NCBI GenBank assembly: GCA_013416795.1
Contig: RQSC01000027.1
Location: 451,630 to 504,952, forward strand
Direction of reading: 5' to 3'
DNA from: Prasinococcaceae sp. CCMP 1430
Taxonomy: Eukaryota; Prasinodermophyta; Palmophyllophyceae; Prasinococcales; Prasinococcaceae
Length of the DNA: 53,323 nucleotides
The stretch's first letter is position 1. Every line of letters starts with the position of its first letter. A program made the translations under genes and the position numbers. This document shows, in pieces, positions 41,136 through 50,561 of the stretch. The notes beneath the pieces are model-generated. The model saw nothing but the letters and a program-made list of their open reading frames with translations. It was not told where the DNA came from and searched no databases.

Positions 41136-43301
41136 TCAAGCCGTCGGGCAAAATGCGATGAGCAGGCAAATGACATGCAGTGGCAAGTACGCACCCAGCA
41201 CGAACCAAGGCGCCGCAAATCCTTGCTCTAGATCGGTGGCGAGCCATGCGTGCAACGCGTCCGCCGCGTCCAGTCCGAGGAGTCGGCAGAGCATCGCACA
41301 CGTGACCAACGGTGAGAAGCACAGCATCAGGAGCTGGGCGATCGCGCCTGCACCGTCACTTTTTCCCGGCAACGCCAGTGGCACAGCCAGCAGGCACATT
41401 GGCACCGCCACCAGGCCTACCAGCGTCGCCAGCGCGAGATTGTAGCACCCAATGCCCACCAGCGCCAGGCCGCAAGCCGACAAGTTGATGCACTTCAGCT
41501 GCATCCATCTGCAGCTTCTCCACGAGGGCAGACGCGCCTTCAGTTGCCCTGACTGCGCAGTGACATGTTCTGCTGCGTACGACTGCACCTCCGCGCTCTC
41601 TTTGACGTCGATGTCCCCTGCTTTTGCGAGGGCACTCTCTGCCCCACTCACGGACGCGAGCGTGTGCGCACATTCCAGCGGCATCGTTGTGGCACACACC
41701 GCCCACGCAGCCCCCAGCGCGCACGCCAGCAAGGCAGCGGCGGCGGTCACCCACGCTGCGACGCCAGCGGCAAACAACTCGCCCTTTGCGGGCGCGCTGA
41801 GATGCCTGATAAGCACGCGTGGCCATGCCGCACCCCACAGGTAGACGGCGCCGCAGACGACCAGGGCACGCGCCCAAGCGAAGACACTGACGCACGCGCC
41901 GAAGCTCTTGGGGCGGCGGACGTCCTCCGCGCCATCCTTTCCATCCTGAGGCACCGGCATCGGATACATACGCTCTATGAGCGCCCTCACGGCGAGCGCA
42001 AGCGGCACGAGCAGTGTGCCAAGCGGCGCCACGAGCACGCCAGCGTCGACGAAAGTGCGCTCGTCGATCAGCGCGTACTGGATGTGCGAGTGATGGAATC
42101 GCTCCAGCAACGAGTTGAGCGAGCGGAGTGTAAGCTCGAGCGCACGCACGTGCGGTGCGAGCGCGAGCGCGAGCACTTCGGGTGACCCCGGGGGGTATTG
42201 CGCCCGGGAATTCGCCCCTGCGCTTGCGCTGGCGGCTGCCACGCTCATGGTGACAGCATCAACGTTGTACCTCTTGAATTCGGCATGCGCGCCGGTCGGC
42301 TTGCCACCGGCCGCTCGTATCAGGGCACTCACGAGCGCTGCGTGGCGTGCAGGGAGGGTGATGTACGTGCTGCTGTCGGCGAGTGGCAAGCGCAAGGCGA
42401 CTGGAGTCGCCAGCATGCCCCGAAGGCGCTGCCTCTTGGCCATGTGCAGCGCGAGCGTCGGCAGGTCCAAGTTCGGAAGGGCACCTTCGTAGCCCTCGCA
42501 CAGCACGCGCAGAGCGCCCCGCTCGCCTGGCGCCAGCTCGCCCGAGGCGCCCCATACATCCTCGACGCTCACCACGACGGCGCCAAAGATCGAGCTCGCG
42601 GGCAGTGGGCCGGGGGTGTCGCTGCCCGCTCCCATCGCCTCCTCGCCCCCGCAAGCCGCAGCGCCCTCCGCTTTGCCAATGTAAAGCTCGAGCGCGTCCG
42701 CGAGCGCCGCGTTGCTCTCCGCGGCCACCCACACGACGTCCTTGGCAATCCAGGGCGCCGCGGCCACGTGCGCTCCGATGGTGCCGGCGAGCGCGAGCGC
42801 AAGCGCGTCAGCGCCTGCAGCAGCGCTGCCCTCGCCTGAGGTGATGCCCGCAGCGAGCCACTGCGAGGCGCTCGCCGTCGCGAGCACAATGGCCTCTGAA
42901 CCGCTCGCGCGCGGCGCACGCCAGCGAGCGACAAAGAATTGCGAGGCGGTGGAGCCACCTCCGCCACCTCCGCCGCCTCGATCCTCTCTGCACGCGTGCA
43001 TGGTGACCGCTGCGCCTGTCGCGCGCGCTGCAGCCGCCGCCGTGTGCAGTGCCGCGGTGGTCGCTGCCAGCCCTTCGCCCGCCGCCGCTGCTGCCGCCGC
43101 AATCTCGCCTGCGGCTGCAGCGGCACCGGCGTCGCCTCGCACAGTGGGATCCGTCGACCGCGCCAGCATGGCGTTCTCGTCGAGGTACGTGCCGCGCGCC
43201 CCCCCGCCAGCCGGGAAGCTGAGCGCGAGCCACGCCGCGGCCATGCATGCGGCCGCACACGTCGCCGCGAGCGCCATGCCAGAGCGCACGCGGCCACGCA
43301 T
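41136..43301 (-). CDS. GPAA1: GPI transamidase component GAA1/GPAA1
   Basis: 721 residues from ATG 43301; the open frame extends upstream through a poly-G tract and is not coding there. A membrane anchor is next to the start (MALAATCAAACMAAAWLALSF). The luminal domain has the Gaa1 landmarks: a VWVAAE strand, EGYEGALPNLDLPTLALHM, FKRYNVDAVTMS and RSLNSLLERFHHSHIQYALI. Several hydrophobic helices then fill the C-terminal 300 residues. GAA1 is part of the ER complex that moves proteins onto GPI anchors. Ala-rich inserts and a Gly-run (encoded near 42957-42975) enlarge loops of the luminal domain. It diverges from RPAP1 across a G47 tract. Confidence 0.88.
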   Translation of the reverse strand: MRGRVRSGMALAATCAAACMAAAWLALSFPAGGGARGTYLDENAMLARSTDPTVRGDAGAAAAAGEIAAAAAAAGEGLAATTAALHTAAAAARATGAAVTMHACREDRGGGGGGGGSTASQFFVARWRAPRASGSEAIVLATASASQWLAAGITSGEGSAAAGADALALALAGTIGAHVAAAPWIAKDVVWVAAESNAALADALELYIGKAEGAAACGGEEAMGAGSDTPGPLPASSIFGAVVVSVEDVWGASGELAPGERGALRVLCEGYEGALPNLDLPTLALHMAKRQRLRGMLATPVALRLPLADSSTYITLPARHAALVSALIRAAGGKPTGAHAEFKRYNVDAVTMSVAAASASAGANSRAQYPPGSPEVLALALAPHVRALELTLRSLNSLLERFHHSHIQYALIDERTFVDAGVLVAPLGTLLVPLALAVRALIERMYPMPVPQDGKDGAEDVRRPKSFGACVSVFAWARALVVCGAVYLWGAAWPRVLIRHLSAPAKGELFAAGVAAWVTAAAALLACALGAAWAVCATTMPLECAHTLASVSGAESALAKAGDIDVKESAEVQSYAAEHVTAQSGQLKARLPSWRSCRWMQLKCINLSACGLALVGIGCYNLALATLVGLVAVPMCLLAVPLALPGKSDGAGAIAQLLMLCFSPLVTCAMLCRLLGLDAADALHAWLATDLEQGFAAPWFVLGAYLPLHVICLLIAFCPTA

Positions 43302-43368
43302 GGTGCCGGCCTTGCGCGCAGGGTTGGGTGGCGAGACAGATCCCAAGTAAAGGGCAGGCGCGGCAGCA

Positions 43369-43418
<50 letters not shown>

Positions 43419-43579
43419 GCACAGCAGGCTCCCCCCTCTCTTGACGCGCTGCGCGGGCGTGCTCTGGCGAACGTCGCATGCGTGTTCGTACTCAATTCTG
43501 CCTGCCGAGTGCCCACAGAGCGTGCGCCGCGCGCAGCACACGCGCGCGTGCGAGCGTGTGGTAGGTGCGCGGCGCGGCC
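43302..43579. promoter_or_regulatory. Divergent promoter region between GPAA1 and RPAP1
   Basis: 278 bp between the two start codons, with G47 at its centre-left. The tract is C-rich with respect to GPAA1 and G-rich with respect to RPAP1. No TATA-like sequence seen. Confidence 0.45.
43371..43417. repeat. G47 homopolymer
   Basis: Forty-seven uninterrupted G on the plus strand, 70 bp upstream of the GPAA1 start and 163 bp upstream of the RPAP1 start. The exact length may reflect assembly limits. Confidence 0.95.
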
Positions 43580-46500
43580 ATGGGGGCGCCATCAGCGCTC
43601 GCGCGCGAGCGCGGCGCGGCCGACGAGGCGGAGCTGCTGGCGATGCAGGCCGAGTTTGAGCGCGCGGGCAGGGCGCCCGCCGCGACCGTCATTCGCGTTG
43701 GTGGCAGCGGCGGCGGCGGCCATGGCGAGGAGCAGGGGGGGTCAGCGGCGGAGGCGGCGGAGGCAACGGGTGCAGCCGCACGAACCGTGCCACACGAGCC
43801 CGCCCAGCAGGCGCCTTTTGTCCCTGCGCGGGCCTCGCCCGCGGGCAAGAGTCGCACTGCGATGGCCGAAGGGCTCGCGGTAGGGTCGATCCGCGAGCGG
43901 GCGAGCACCGATAGGTCGCGCGAGAAGGTCGCGTGGGTGCCGGGGACAGGCGGCGGTGGCACGCTGGGCGGCGTCACGACGACTGGCAGCGCCGCATTCC
44001 CACGGGCGGTGCACCGCTCCGTGCGCAGCTTCGGGCGCAGGTCGGAAGGGAGGAGCGCGTTCGCCCGCCAGAAGCAGGCGACCGCGGCCGCAGGGGCATC
44101 GGGCGAGAGAGGTTTGCCGCCGGCGGCGGCTGCGGCTGCCGGGACCAGTAGTGGGCGCGAGGCCGCCGCAATTGACAAGGAGAATGTGGGCCGACTTGCG
44201 GCGATGGGTGCGGCAGAGCGACAGGAGGCGATGGAGGAGGTCGAGGCCGTACTTGACGAAAGCACGCTGCGCTTCCTGCGCGAGAGGGGGGCGAAGAAGG
44301 CCGCGAAGGGGGGCAGTGGGGTGGTGCCAGTCACCGTCACCGAGAAGACATCGCAGCGCGAGAGCGAAGCGGTGCAGCGAGCGCCCGCCTCCTCCCCCGC
44401 GCCTGAGCCCGAGCTGGAAGACGCTGCGAGCGAGCAGCATCGCGGTGCGCAGCCGCCTACCATCGACTGGCCGACTTTGCGCTTTGCACTGTCTGGCGAG
44501 CCGCTGTCAACCGCCGCCACAAACTCAAGCATGTGCGCAGTGCCCGACGGCGTGCGCGCGACCGAGCGCGACCCACTGCGCATGGGCGCTCACGCCGCAG
44601 GAGACGCCGGCTACACTTTTGCCGAAGCGCTCACCCTCGCGCGGTCGGCGGTGCCTGCGCAGCGCGTCGCGGCGCTCAGGCTGCTCGCTGGCGCGGTCGC
44701 GCGCGCGCGCGCACGGGCAGAAATAGTTGGGGCGCTCCAGCTCCGCGGTGGCGGATGTGTGTGGGGCGTCCGCACTGGCGGCACAATGGGTAGCGGTGAG
44801 GATATGGAATGGGAGGTAGCCGTGCTGCATGGGTGTGCGTCTGCCGGCGCAGCACCCGCAGCGCTCGCGTGCGTTGCGCTGGCGGACAACCACGCAGCGG
44901 TGGTGTCTGCCGGCGCCGCACTGGCTTTGGAGCTAGTGTCATGCGAGGGTGACGCATCGAAGTTCGCGCGTGGTCATGGCTCCATCGCGCCAGCCGCCGA
45001 TATGCTCGCGGCGTGCGCAGCACTGCCCATGGCAGAGCGAACGCCCTACGGCGAGGGCCTGAAGCGCAAAGACGCCCATGCATCATGGACGAGCGATACC
45101 AAAGGCGCTGGCAGCAGCAGTATTGAGGCCATGCTAGAGCTCGGTGTTGTCGAGCTTTGCGCGAATATCGCGCAGACCAAAGCTCACCAGCTTTCCGCCT
45201 GCAAGCCGCTGCTGCTGCGCGTGTTGATAGCATGTACCCGGCACTCGGCTGAGGCGGCCACGCGCGTTGCCGCACGCGTGTGCACGGGCGGTGACACCAG
45301 TGACACTGCGGGCAGCGTGCTGTCTGCGTGCGCGTCCGAGCGTCCAATGGATGCTGCGCGCCTGGCGCGTGCTCTCTTCGACTGCGCACCAATGGACGGC
45401 CAGGCCGCGATGGTCGCGCTCCAGGCGTTGCACGTTGCGATTGGTGCCGATCCGTCGCTCAGCGTACGCATCGAGGCGTTGCTTGGGGCGCGCGCCGCAC
45501 TCCTTCGCTGCAATGGGCCCCTTCAGGCAACGCTGAAGTCTTTGTACCCGATGGGCGGCAGATTGCCGGTACTGCATGAGGTGAACGAAGGTGACGACAT
45601 GTGCCAGGGCACGCTCGCACTCGCGCGCAAAGCGTTGCTGAGCGCGACCGCAGCACTAGGCGCCGCCCCGGTCGAATACTGCCGCGCAGCAGGCCTGTGT
45701 GCGATCGCAGCTACGCCTGCTGCTATAGCGGCTGAGCTCGGCGCGGAGGACCCTCTTGTCCGCGCTGCCCGCGTTGGGCTGGGCGCCGCGGCCGAAGGCG
45801 CGATCGCCGGCGCACGCGCTGCTATCGCCGCGTGCGACATTAGCGCAGAGTTGAGACAGAAACACGCTGAGAGGGGTGGCGGAAGCAGCGGTACGGATGG
45901 GGTCGGCGTCGGGAGGCACGACATTTTGCGCCGTGATTGGAACAAGAGCCTCGCGGCTGTGGCAGCCTCCTCCGCGCAGCTGCACGTGGCCGCTCGCGCG
46001 CTGACCGAGCGCCCATGGGGGAATGCGGTGTTCCCCGACGAAGCCTTTCACGCCGATGTCGAGGCGGCGCTCGAGAGCGAGGCTGTGGGGATGCTAGTGA
46101 AGCGCGTGTGCGCGGATCTGAGAGTGCATCGTGGCACGGTCACGGGTGAGGTGACTCTACCGCTGATGAGCGCAGTTTCCAGCACGCATGCGATGGCGAT
46201 GTTGAGCTCACTGCTGAGCGCCTGCAAAGCATCACCCGACGCGGACTTGCTCAGACACATCGCCACCGATGTCGTCGACGCCGCGGGCGAGGCTGTCCGT
46301 CCCATTTCGGATGACAAGGTTTCGAGCAGTGAGCTCGGATGCGCGCCAACGCGACGCAGCGCCGTCTGGGTGCCGGGAGGTGCCAGCCCCGAGGCCATTC
46401 GCGCATATCTTGCTCTACAGCGGGGGGCGCTGGTAGCGCAATGCTGCGCAGTGCTACCCCAGACGCGAACGCACCCCGAGGCGCTGACCCCTGCGGTGGG

Positions 46501-47824
46501 AGTGGCGATCATGTCTGCCGCCGTGCAAGAGCTAGCAGCACTCTCGCCGGGCGATGCATCGACCGCGCGCGCGCTCGTCGAGGCGTCGCTTGGCCACGAG
46601 GCGGTCACGCGCGCGGTGATGGCCCCGGCCTTCGATGCGAGCGCCGAGGGCCCGCCACTGGAGCAGCTTGCTTCGGCGCATGCGCGCCATGCATCTGATC
46701 GCCTGCTAGCGGCGCTCGACGCTGAGACCGCCGGTGCCGCTTCGGCCTTCGCCACACTGCTCAAACGCGCAGAAATGGGGCAAATCGAGAATGGAGCAGC
46801 GTCGCCGGACTTCGGCACCCCACTAGCTGCGGTTGGCAAGGGTTCGTCACTGCCGTGGTTGCCTACGGCGCTGGTGCTGCCATTGCTGCCCAAGCCCGCC
46901 CCTACCAGAAATGGCAGCGACGAGGCGGGCCGCGCCGACCACGGCGAGATTGCCGCGGCTGCGCTTGCGGTTGATGAGCCTTTGCGCACAGCGGCGGTGC
47001 TGGCGCTCTTGGAGGGGACGCGCGCTGCTGCGGGCGCTGGAAAGCCGGCACTGCTGAACACATTGGCACCAAGTGCGAGCACACTGGTGTGCGCGCTGAA
47101 GGCGTACGCCTACTCGGTCGACTATTCGCTCTTTCTGCGCGAAGGAGTTGCCGAGCGCCTGCCCGAACTCGTTGCCTCGGCCGCCTCTGGCCTGCCGCCG
47201 CTCGCGCTTGCCGATGGTGAGACCATCCCGGCGCTCGAGGGTCTTGCGGGCCGCCTCGCAGAGCGCTTCAGCAGCGCAAGCTATGGTGACGAGGGCTTCG
47301 CGCGCGCAGCTGCCCTGATGCTCTCCCCTGCGGTGTCCCCATCAATGGCACAGGCGGCGGCGTGGCGGGTTCTGTCCGATGGCGACACGCTTCGCATGCT
47401 CCCACGCACGGGCGAGTGCCTCGGCGGCGCCCGTGCCCTCACTTATCCGGGAGGCCACACGCCAGCCAGCGACGTGCTCGCCGCACAGGAGGAGGCCGCA
47501 AGAGACGGACGCATGGACAAGTGCGAGATTCGCAGCGTGGTGCTCGCGCTGTTCGGCTGTGCACTCGGCGCAGTGGTGGCAGGGGAGTCGCCCGCACCCG
47601 ACATGTGGAAGGGCTCGCTCTCATCAGAGGCTGCCCGGCGCAGAGCGCTTGTTGGCGTTCTGGCAGGGTGCAGGCCGCGCGTGGCGGGTGCCGCACTGCT
47701 CGGGCTCGACGACGAGAAGCGGCGCACGCGGCGGTTGTGTGCACTTCGCGGACTGCTCGACGAAGGCGATGCGCTCGGGCGTGATAGGCTGGCCGCAGCG
47801 TTCGACGAGTCGAATGTATCATGA
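43580..47824 (+). CDS. RPAP1: RNA polymerase II-associated protein 1 (RPAP1/IYO)
   Basis: 1414 residues from ATG 43580, without introns. The N-terminus has the RPAP1_N signature (DEAELLAMQAEFERAGRAPAA). A second conserved block (EEVEAVLDESTLRFLRERGAKK) and the RPAP1_C block (IDWPTLRFALSGEP) follow before residue 320. Next comes the start of the helical repeat region (FAEALTLARSAVPAQRVAALRLLAGAVARA). The remaining 1000 residues are Ala-rich helical repeats with a typical late segment (LLDEGDALGRDRLAAAF). RPAP1, called MINIYO in plants, links RNA polymerase II to Mediator or its nuclear import and drives differentiation. The gene ends 6 bp from the stop of its convergent neighbour. Confidence 0.85.
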   Translation: MGAPSALARERGAADEAELLAMQAEFERAGRAPAATVIRVGGSGGGGHGEEQGGSAAEAAEATGAAARTVPHEPAQQAPFVPARASPAGKSRTAMAEGLAVGSIRERASTDRSREKVAWVPGTGGGGTLGGVTTTGSAAFPRAVHRSVRSFGRRSEGRSAFARQKQATAAAGASGERGLPPAAAAAAGTSSGREAAAIDKENVGRLAAMGAAERQEAMEEVEAVLDESTLRFLRERGAKKAAKGGSGVVPVTVTEKTSQRESEAVQRAPASSPAPEPELEDAASEQHRGAQPPTIDWPTLRFALSGEPLSTAATNSSMCAVPDGVRATERDPLRMGAHAAGDAGYTFAEALTLARSAVPAQRVAALRLLAGAVARARARAEIVGALQLRGGGCVWGVRTGGTMGSGEDMEWEVAVLHGCASAGAAPAALACVALADNHAAVVSAGAALALELVSCEGDASKFARGHGSIAPAADMLAACAALPMAERTPYGEGLKRKDAHASWTSDTKGAGSSSIEAMLELGVVELCANIAQTKAHQLSACKPLLLRVLIACTRHSAEAATRVAARVCTGGDTSDTAGSVLSACASERPMDAARLARALFDCAPMDGQAAMVALQALHVAIGADPSLSVRIEALLGARAALLRCNGPLQATLKSLYPMGGRLPVLHEVNEGDDMCQGTLALARKALLSATAALGAAPVEYCRAAGLCAIAATPAAIAAELGAEDPLVRAARVGLGAAAEGAIAGARAAIAACDISAELRQKHAERGGGSSGTDGVGVGRHDILRRDWNKSLAAVAASSAQLHVAARALTERPWGNAVFPDEAFHADVEAALESEAVGMLVKRVCADLRVHRGTVTGEVTLPLMSAVSSTHAMAMLSSLLSACKASPDADLLRHIATDVVDAAGEAVRPISDDKVSSSELGCAPTRRSAVWVPGGASPEAIRAYLALQRGALVAQCCAVLPQTRTHPEALTPAVGVAIMSAAVQELAALSPGDASTARALVEASLGHEAVTRAVMAPAFDASAEGPPLEQLASAHARHASDRLLAALDAETAGAASAFATLLKRAEMGQIENGAASPDFGTPLAAVGKGSSLPWLPTALVLPLLPKPAPTRNGSDEAGRADHGEIAAAALAVDEPLRTAAVLALLEGTRAAAGAGKPALLNTLAPSASTLVCALKAYAYSVDYSLFLREGVAERLPELVASAASGLPPLALADGETIPALEGLAGRLAERFSSASYGDEGFARAAALMLSPAVSPSMAQAAAWRVLSDGDTLRMLPRTGECLGGARALTYPGGHTPASDVLAAQEEAARDGRMDKCEIRSVVLALFGCALGAVVAGESPAPDMWKGSLSSEAARRRALVGVLAGCRPRVAGAALLGLDDEKRRTRRLCALRGLLDEGDALGRDRLAAAFDESNVS

Positions 47825-47830
47825 ACTGTA

Positions 47831-49375
47831 CTAACACTCTATGTCTGCCGCCGTCACCGCAGCCAGCGCCGCACCGACGGCTGCCGCCGCCGGGTCAGCG
47901 TTCGATGCGCGGCCGAAGTCTCGAAGGATCGGCTGGCTCGGATGCGCCTGCGCCTGCGCCTGCGGCATCGGTGACACAAAATATGGCGGGCTCGGAATCA
48001 TGCGCGGCCCCACCGCAGGAGGCGTATTCGGCGGCCGAATGCCTGCGAACCTGCGGCGTTGCGTCTGCCTCTGCGGGTCCGCGTCGAGTGTCGGCAACGA
48101 GAGGAGGGCGTGCTTTTTGGCGCTCCCGTGTGGCTTGTGCTTGCCAGCAGCCGCGTTGCTGTGGCCGTTGCTGGCGTGGCTGGGTCGTTGCTGCCATGAT
48201 GTTTGCTCCTTGGATTTGTTGCTACCCCCTATCCCTTGCTTGCGCTTGTCTTGGCCATTTTCTACGCCCCCTGCGGCTGAGCCCTTGGTGGACACTCGCC
48301 TGCGCTTGTCACCGCCGTCGCTGATGCCATCGGTGCCGCGGTGAGCGTCGCTGGACTTCACGCTCTGATTTCGTCGCGCCGAGGATTCTCTCTTCCGCTT
48401 CCCACTGGGGTCGCTGTTGTCATCATCGGCGGCATCGCTGCTAACGTCTCGTGCGGAGGAGCTTCGGAGCTGTCGCGTCGCCTTGCTTGGCTGGTGACCA
48501 TTTTGCATTCCTGCTGTGTCGCCGCCCGCACCCAGGGCATGCTTGCGACCGGACAGCAGCCCTGTGGTGTCCTCTTCACATCCCTCCCGCAACATGAACA
48601 ACGCCCGCTTCACACACGACCAGCACACCGGTCCAAAGTCGTCCGCGTTACCCCCGTCGCCGCCGTACATCTCGCCGCCGCAGTGCGAGCACGAGCCACC
48701 GTCGAACATTACTGCAGCGCCCTTGCAGAGTTCCGCGCCGAGGTCCCACTCCTCGCGCTCTTCGCCGTCGTCGTACGCGACCAGCAATCCCGCTTGCCTA
48801 CGCCCTGCCAGCACGCTCTTGATGGTCCCTCGATACCAGCCGTCCTCTTGCTCGTTCGTTCCGTCGCCGAACAGCACACGCACTCGCCGACCCACGAGCG
48901 ACTGGCAGTACGTAGGGGAATTCCAGTCCTCACTAGTGGCGGCCTCCGGCGGGGGGGGCGCTCGAGCAACGCGAGCGATCGCGCGGGGTGAGTCCATCGG
49001 CGCGACCCTCGGGCGGCCGACCGGATTCTTCTTCGTCGGGCGACCGCGTTTCTGTGGCGTCTGAGCCCGCGCTGACACGCGCTCGATGGCAGTAGAGCGG
49101 GTCTCCCGGACGGAGCGTACGGCGCGCACTGGCGAGCCCAGGGCGCCAGAGCCATCTGCAGCACGCGTGCCCGACGAGCGTCGCGAACCAGCCTGCGCAG
49201 CAATGTGTGCGTTCGCGCATATTGCGGCTACGCGCCTGCGCCGCCCGCTGGCACGCGCCGTGTCGAGACCTGCGAGCTCGCGCGAGCCCACGGGTGGCTG
49301 CTGGCGGCGCAGACCGGATGCTTCGGCCGCCCTCCTCTTCCGCCCCCCGCGCCCGCTGCCTGTCGCCCGCACCAT
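47831..49375 (-). CDS. AT-hook, Tudor-like and zinc-ribbon nuclear protein
   Basis: 514 residues from ATG 49375 (MVRATGSGRGGRKRR). Two AT-hook cores lie close together (KRGRPTKK and VGRPRV). A Tudor-like barrel follows (LVGRRVRVLFGDG, GWYRGTIKSVL, GLLVAYDDGEEREEWDLG). After it is a four-Cys cluster (CSHCGG, then VCWSCVKRA) that can hold one zinc. The C-terminal half is Ser/Lys/Arg-rich and looks disordered, with several basic patches (GKRKRE, DKRRRV). A DNA-binding chromatin protein is the natural reading, but I do not recognise a named family. The start is supported by the drop in recognisable coding sequence upstream, where a G20 tract lies. Confidence 0.65.
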   Translation of the reverse strand: MVRATGSGRGGRKRRAAEASGLRRQQPPVGSRELAGLDTARASGRRRRVAAICANAHIAAQAGSRRSSGTRAADGSGALGSPVRAVRSVRETRSTAIERVSARAQTPQKRGRPTKKNPVGRPRVAPMDSPRAIARVARAPPPPEAATSEDWNSPTYCQSLVGRRVRVLFGDGTNEQEDGWYRGTIKSVLAGRRQAGLLVAYDDGEEREEWDLGAELCKGAAVMFDGGSCSHCGGEMYGGDGGNADDFGPVCWSCVKRALFMLREGCEEDTTGLLSGRKHALGAGGDTAGMQNGHQPSKATRQLRSSSARDVSSDAADDDNSDPSGKRKRESSARRNQSVKSSDAHRGTDGISDGGDKRRRVSTKGSAAGGVENGQDKRKQGIGGSNKSKEQTSWQQRPSHASNGHSNAAAGKHKPHGSAKKHALLSLPTLDADPQRQTQRRRFAGIRPPNTPPAVGPRMIPSPPYFVSPMPQAQAQAHPSQPILRDFGRASNADPAAAAVGAALAAVTAADIEC

Positions 49376-49789
49376 GTCGGGGCGGCGAGCGACGTGCCGC
49401 GACGGTCGCGCGGCCAGCTGGCCCGCGGGGGCGCGCGGGGGCGCCGTGGCCTTCTTCGGCCTTGGCACTTCAGCACCTGCCCCACCGCCTTTCCCACCGC
49501 CCTCCTCCCCTCTCCCTCTCCCTGACCACGCGCGTGCCCCACTGCCTCTGTGCACGCGATGTGGTGTGCGAGGACGCGGCGCACGGCAGGCTGTGGCGTC
49601 GGTTATTACGTTTTGTGCGATGCTCCGAGCAGAACCGCGTGCCACTGCGCGCGCGAGCGGGGGGAGGGGGGGCACGGGGCGGCGAAGGGATGGTAGTAAG
49701 GGGGGGGGGGGGGGGGGGGCAGGCGGCGCGACGGAGAGGGGAGGGGAGCGCGGACGGGGGAGAGAGGGGCTGAGGTGCCTGCAGTGCCG
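49376..49789. promoter_or_regulatory. Divergent promoter region with G20 tract
   Basis: 414 bp between the AT-hook gene and the GcvH-like gene. It contains pyrimidine-rich DNA (49487-49525) and G20. No coding recognised. Confidence 0.4.
49700..49719. repeat. G20 homopolymer
   Basis: Twenty uninterrupted G on the plus strand, about 70 bp upstream of the GcvH-like start. Same placement as the G47 tract between GPAA1 and RPAP1. Confidence 0.95.
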
Positions 49790-50221
49790 ATGCGCGCATG
49801 CCGCGCGGCGCTCGCTGCAGCGCGGCGGATGGTCATTGGGGCCGCCGTCGCCGCCGAGCGCGCTGCCGGTGAGGGCCAAGGGGTCGCGTACCGGCTGGCG
49901 CTCTCCAAGGATGCTGCGGCCACGCTCGCGGAGGGCGAGAAGGGGCTGCATTTCGTCGACCTCGCACCTGTCGGAACAATGCTGGTGCCGGGGAGACGAT
50001 TCGGGATGGCGCAGGGCGGCGAGGACGGCCGGCTGATGGTCGAGCTGACCTCCCCGTTGACAGGCGAGATTGTCGCGCATTCGTGCGACCCCGCGGATGC
50101 GCCGCGCCTCCTCCGAGAGAGACCTGGGGCCTGGCTGGTGGAGCTGGACCCACTGATCGAGGACGGAGAGGAGGAGGGCGAGTGGGACGAGCTCGTATCT
50201 GAGGAGGCACGCACGCAATGA
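49790..50221 (+). CDS. GcvH-fold (glycine cleavage H-like) protein without lipoyl lysine
   Basis: 143 residues from ATG 49790. The middle follows the H-protein/biotinyl-lipoyl fold: HFVDLAPVGTMLVPG aligns with the VeLPevG..v.~G segment, LTSPLTGEIVAHS with the sPvsGeVve.N segment, and RLLRERPGAWLVELDP with the closing linkage to the last strand. Where true H proteins have ESVKA with the lipoylated lysine, this protein reads FGMAQGGEDGRLMVEL, with no lysine. It therefore should not carry lipoate. The N-terminal 35 residues are Ala/Arg rich and could be an organelle signal. The last 20 are acidic. It may be a regulatory or structural relative of H protein; eukaryotic H-fold proteins without lipoyl sites, such as ABITRAM, are known. 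Confidence 0.6.
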   Translation: MRACRAALAAARRMVIGAAVAAERAAGEGQGVAYRLALSKDAAATLAEGEKGLHFVDLAPVGTMLVPGRRFGMAQGGEDGRLMVELTSPLTGEIVAHSCDPADAPRLLRERPGAWLVELDPLIEDGEEEGEWDELVSEEARTQ

Positions 50222-50238
50222 CATCGCCCTGTACACTC

Positions 50239-50244
50239 TGTAAA
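50239..50244 (+). terminator. TGTAAA 3' end signal of the GcvH-like gene
   Basis: TGTAAA 18 bases after the stop, preceded by TGTAC. Same pattern as after other genes in the window. Confidence 0.4.
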
Positions 50245-50561
50245 ATGCACATCCCGCGCGCCTCGAGGCGCAGCTCGCAGCATCGTACCACCCCCGCGAT
50301 CGCCGCCGAGCGAGGGGCGTGAAGAGAACCGTCGAGTTTACAAACGCAGCGGCATCGCGAAGTATCAAGTACAAGAATGTATGATCCGAGCCCGCAAGCT
50401 CGCTCGCCCGCCGGCCTTGGCGGCACATGTGCTGTGCGCCGGGCCGGCGCGCAGACCAGCGGAGTGCTGGGCGTCACGATGAGGGCGGGTTCGGGTAGGA
50501 AAAAATTCCCGCTCGCCGTGCTGCCAACCAGCTTGGCGAACGCGAGAGTAGCGTTGTGACC
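50245..50561. other. Convergent 3' region
   Basis: About 320 bp between the GcvH-like gene and the cysteine synthase/decarboxylase fusion. I see nothing beyond probable 3' untranslated sequence. Confidence 0.35.
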
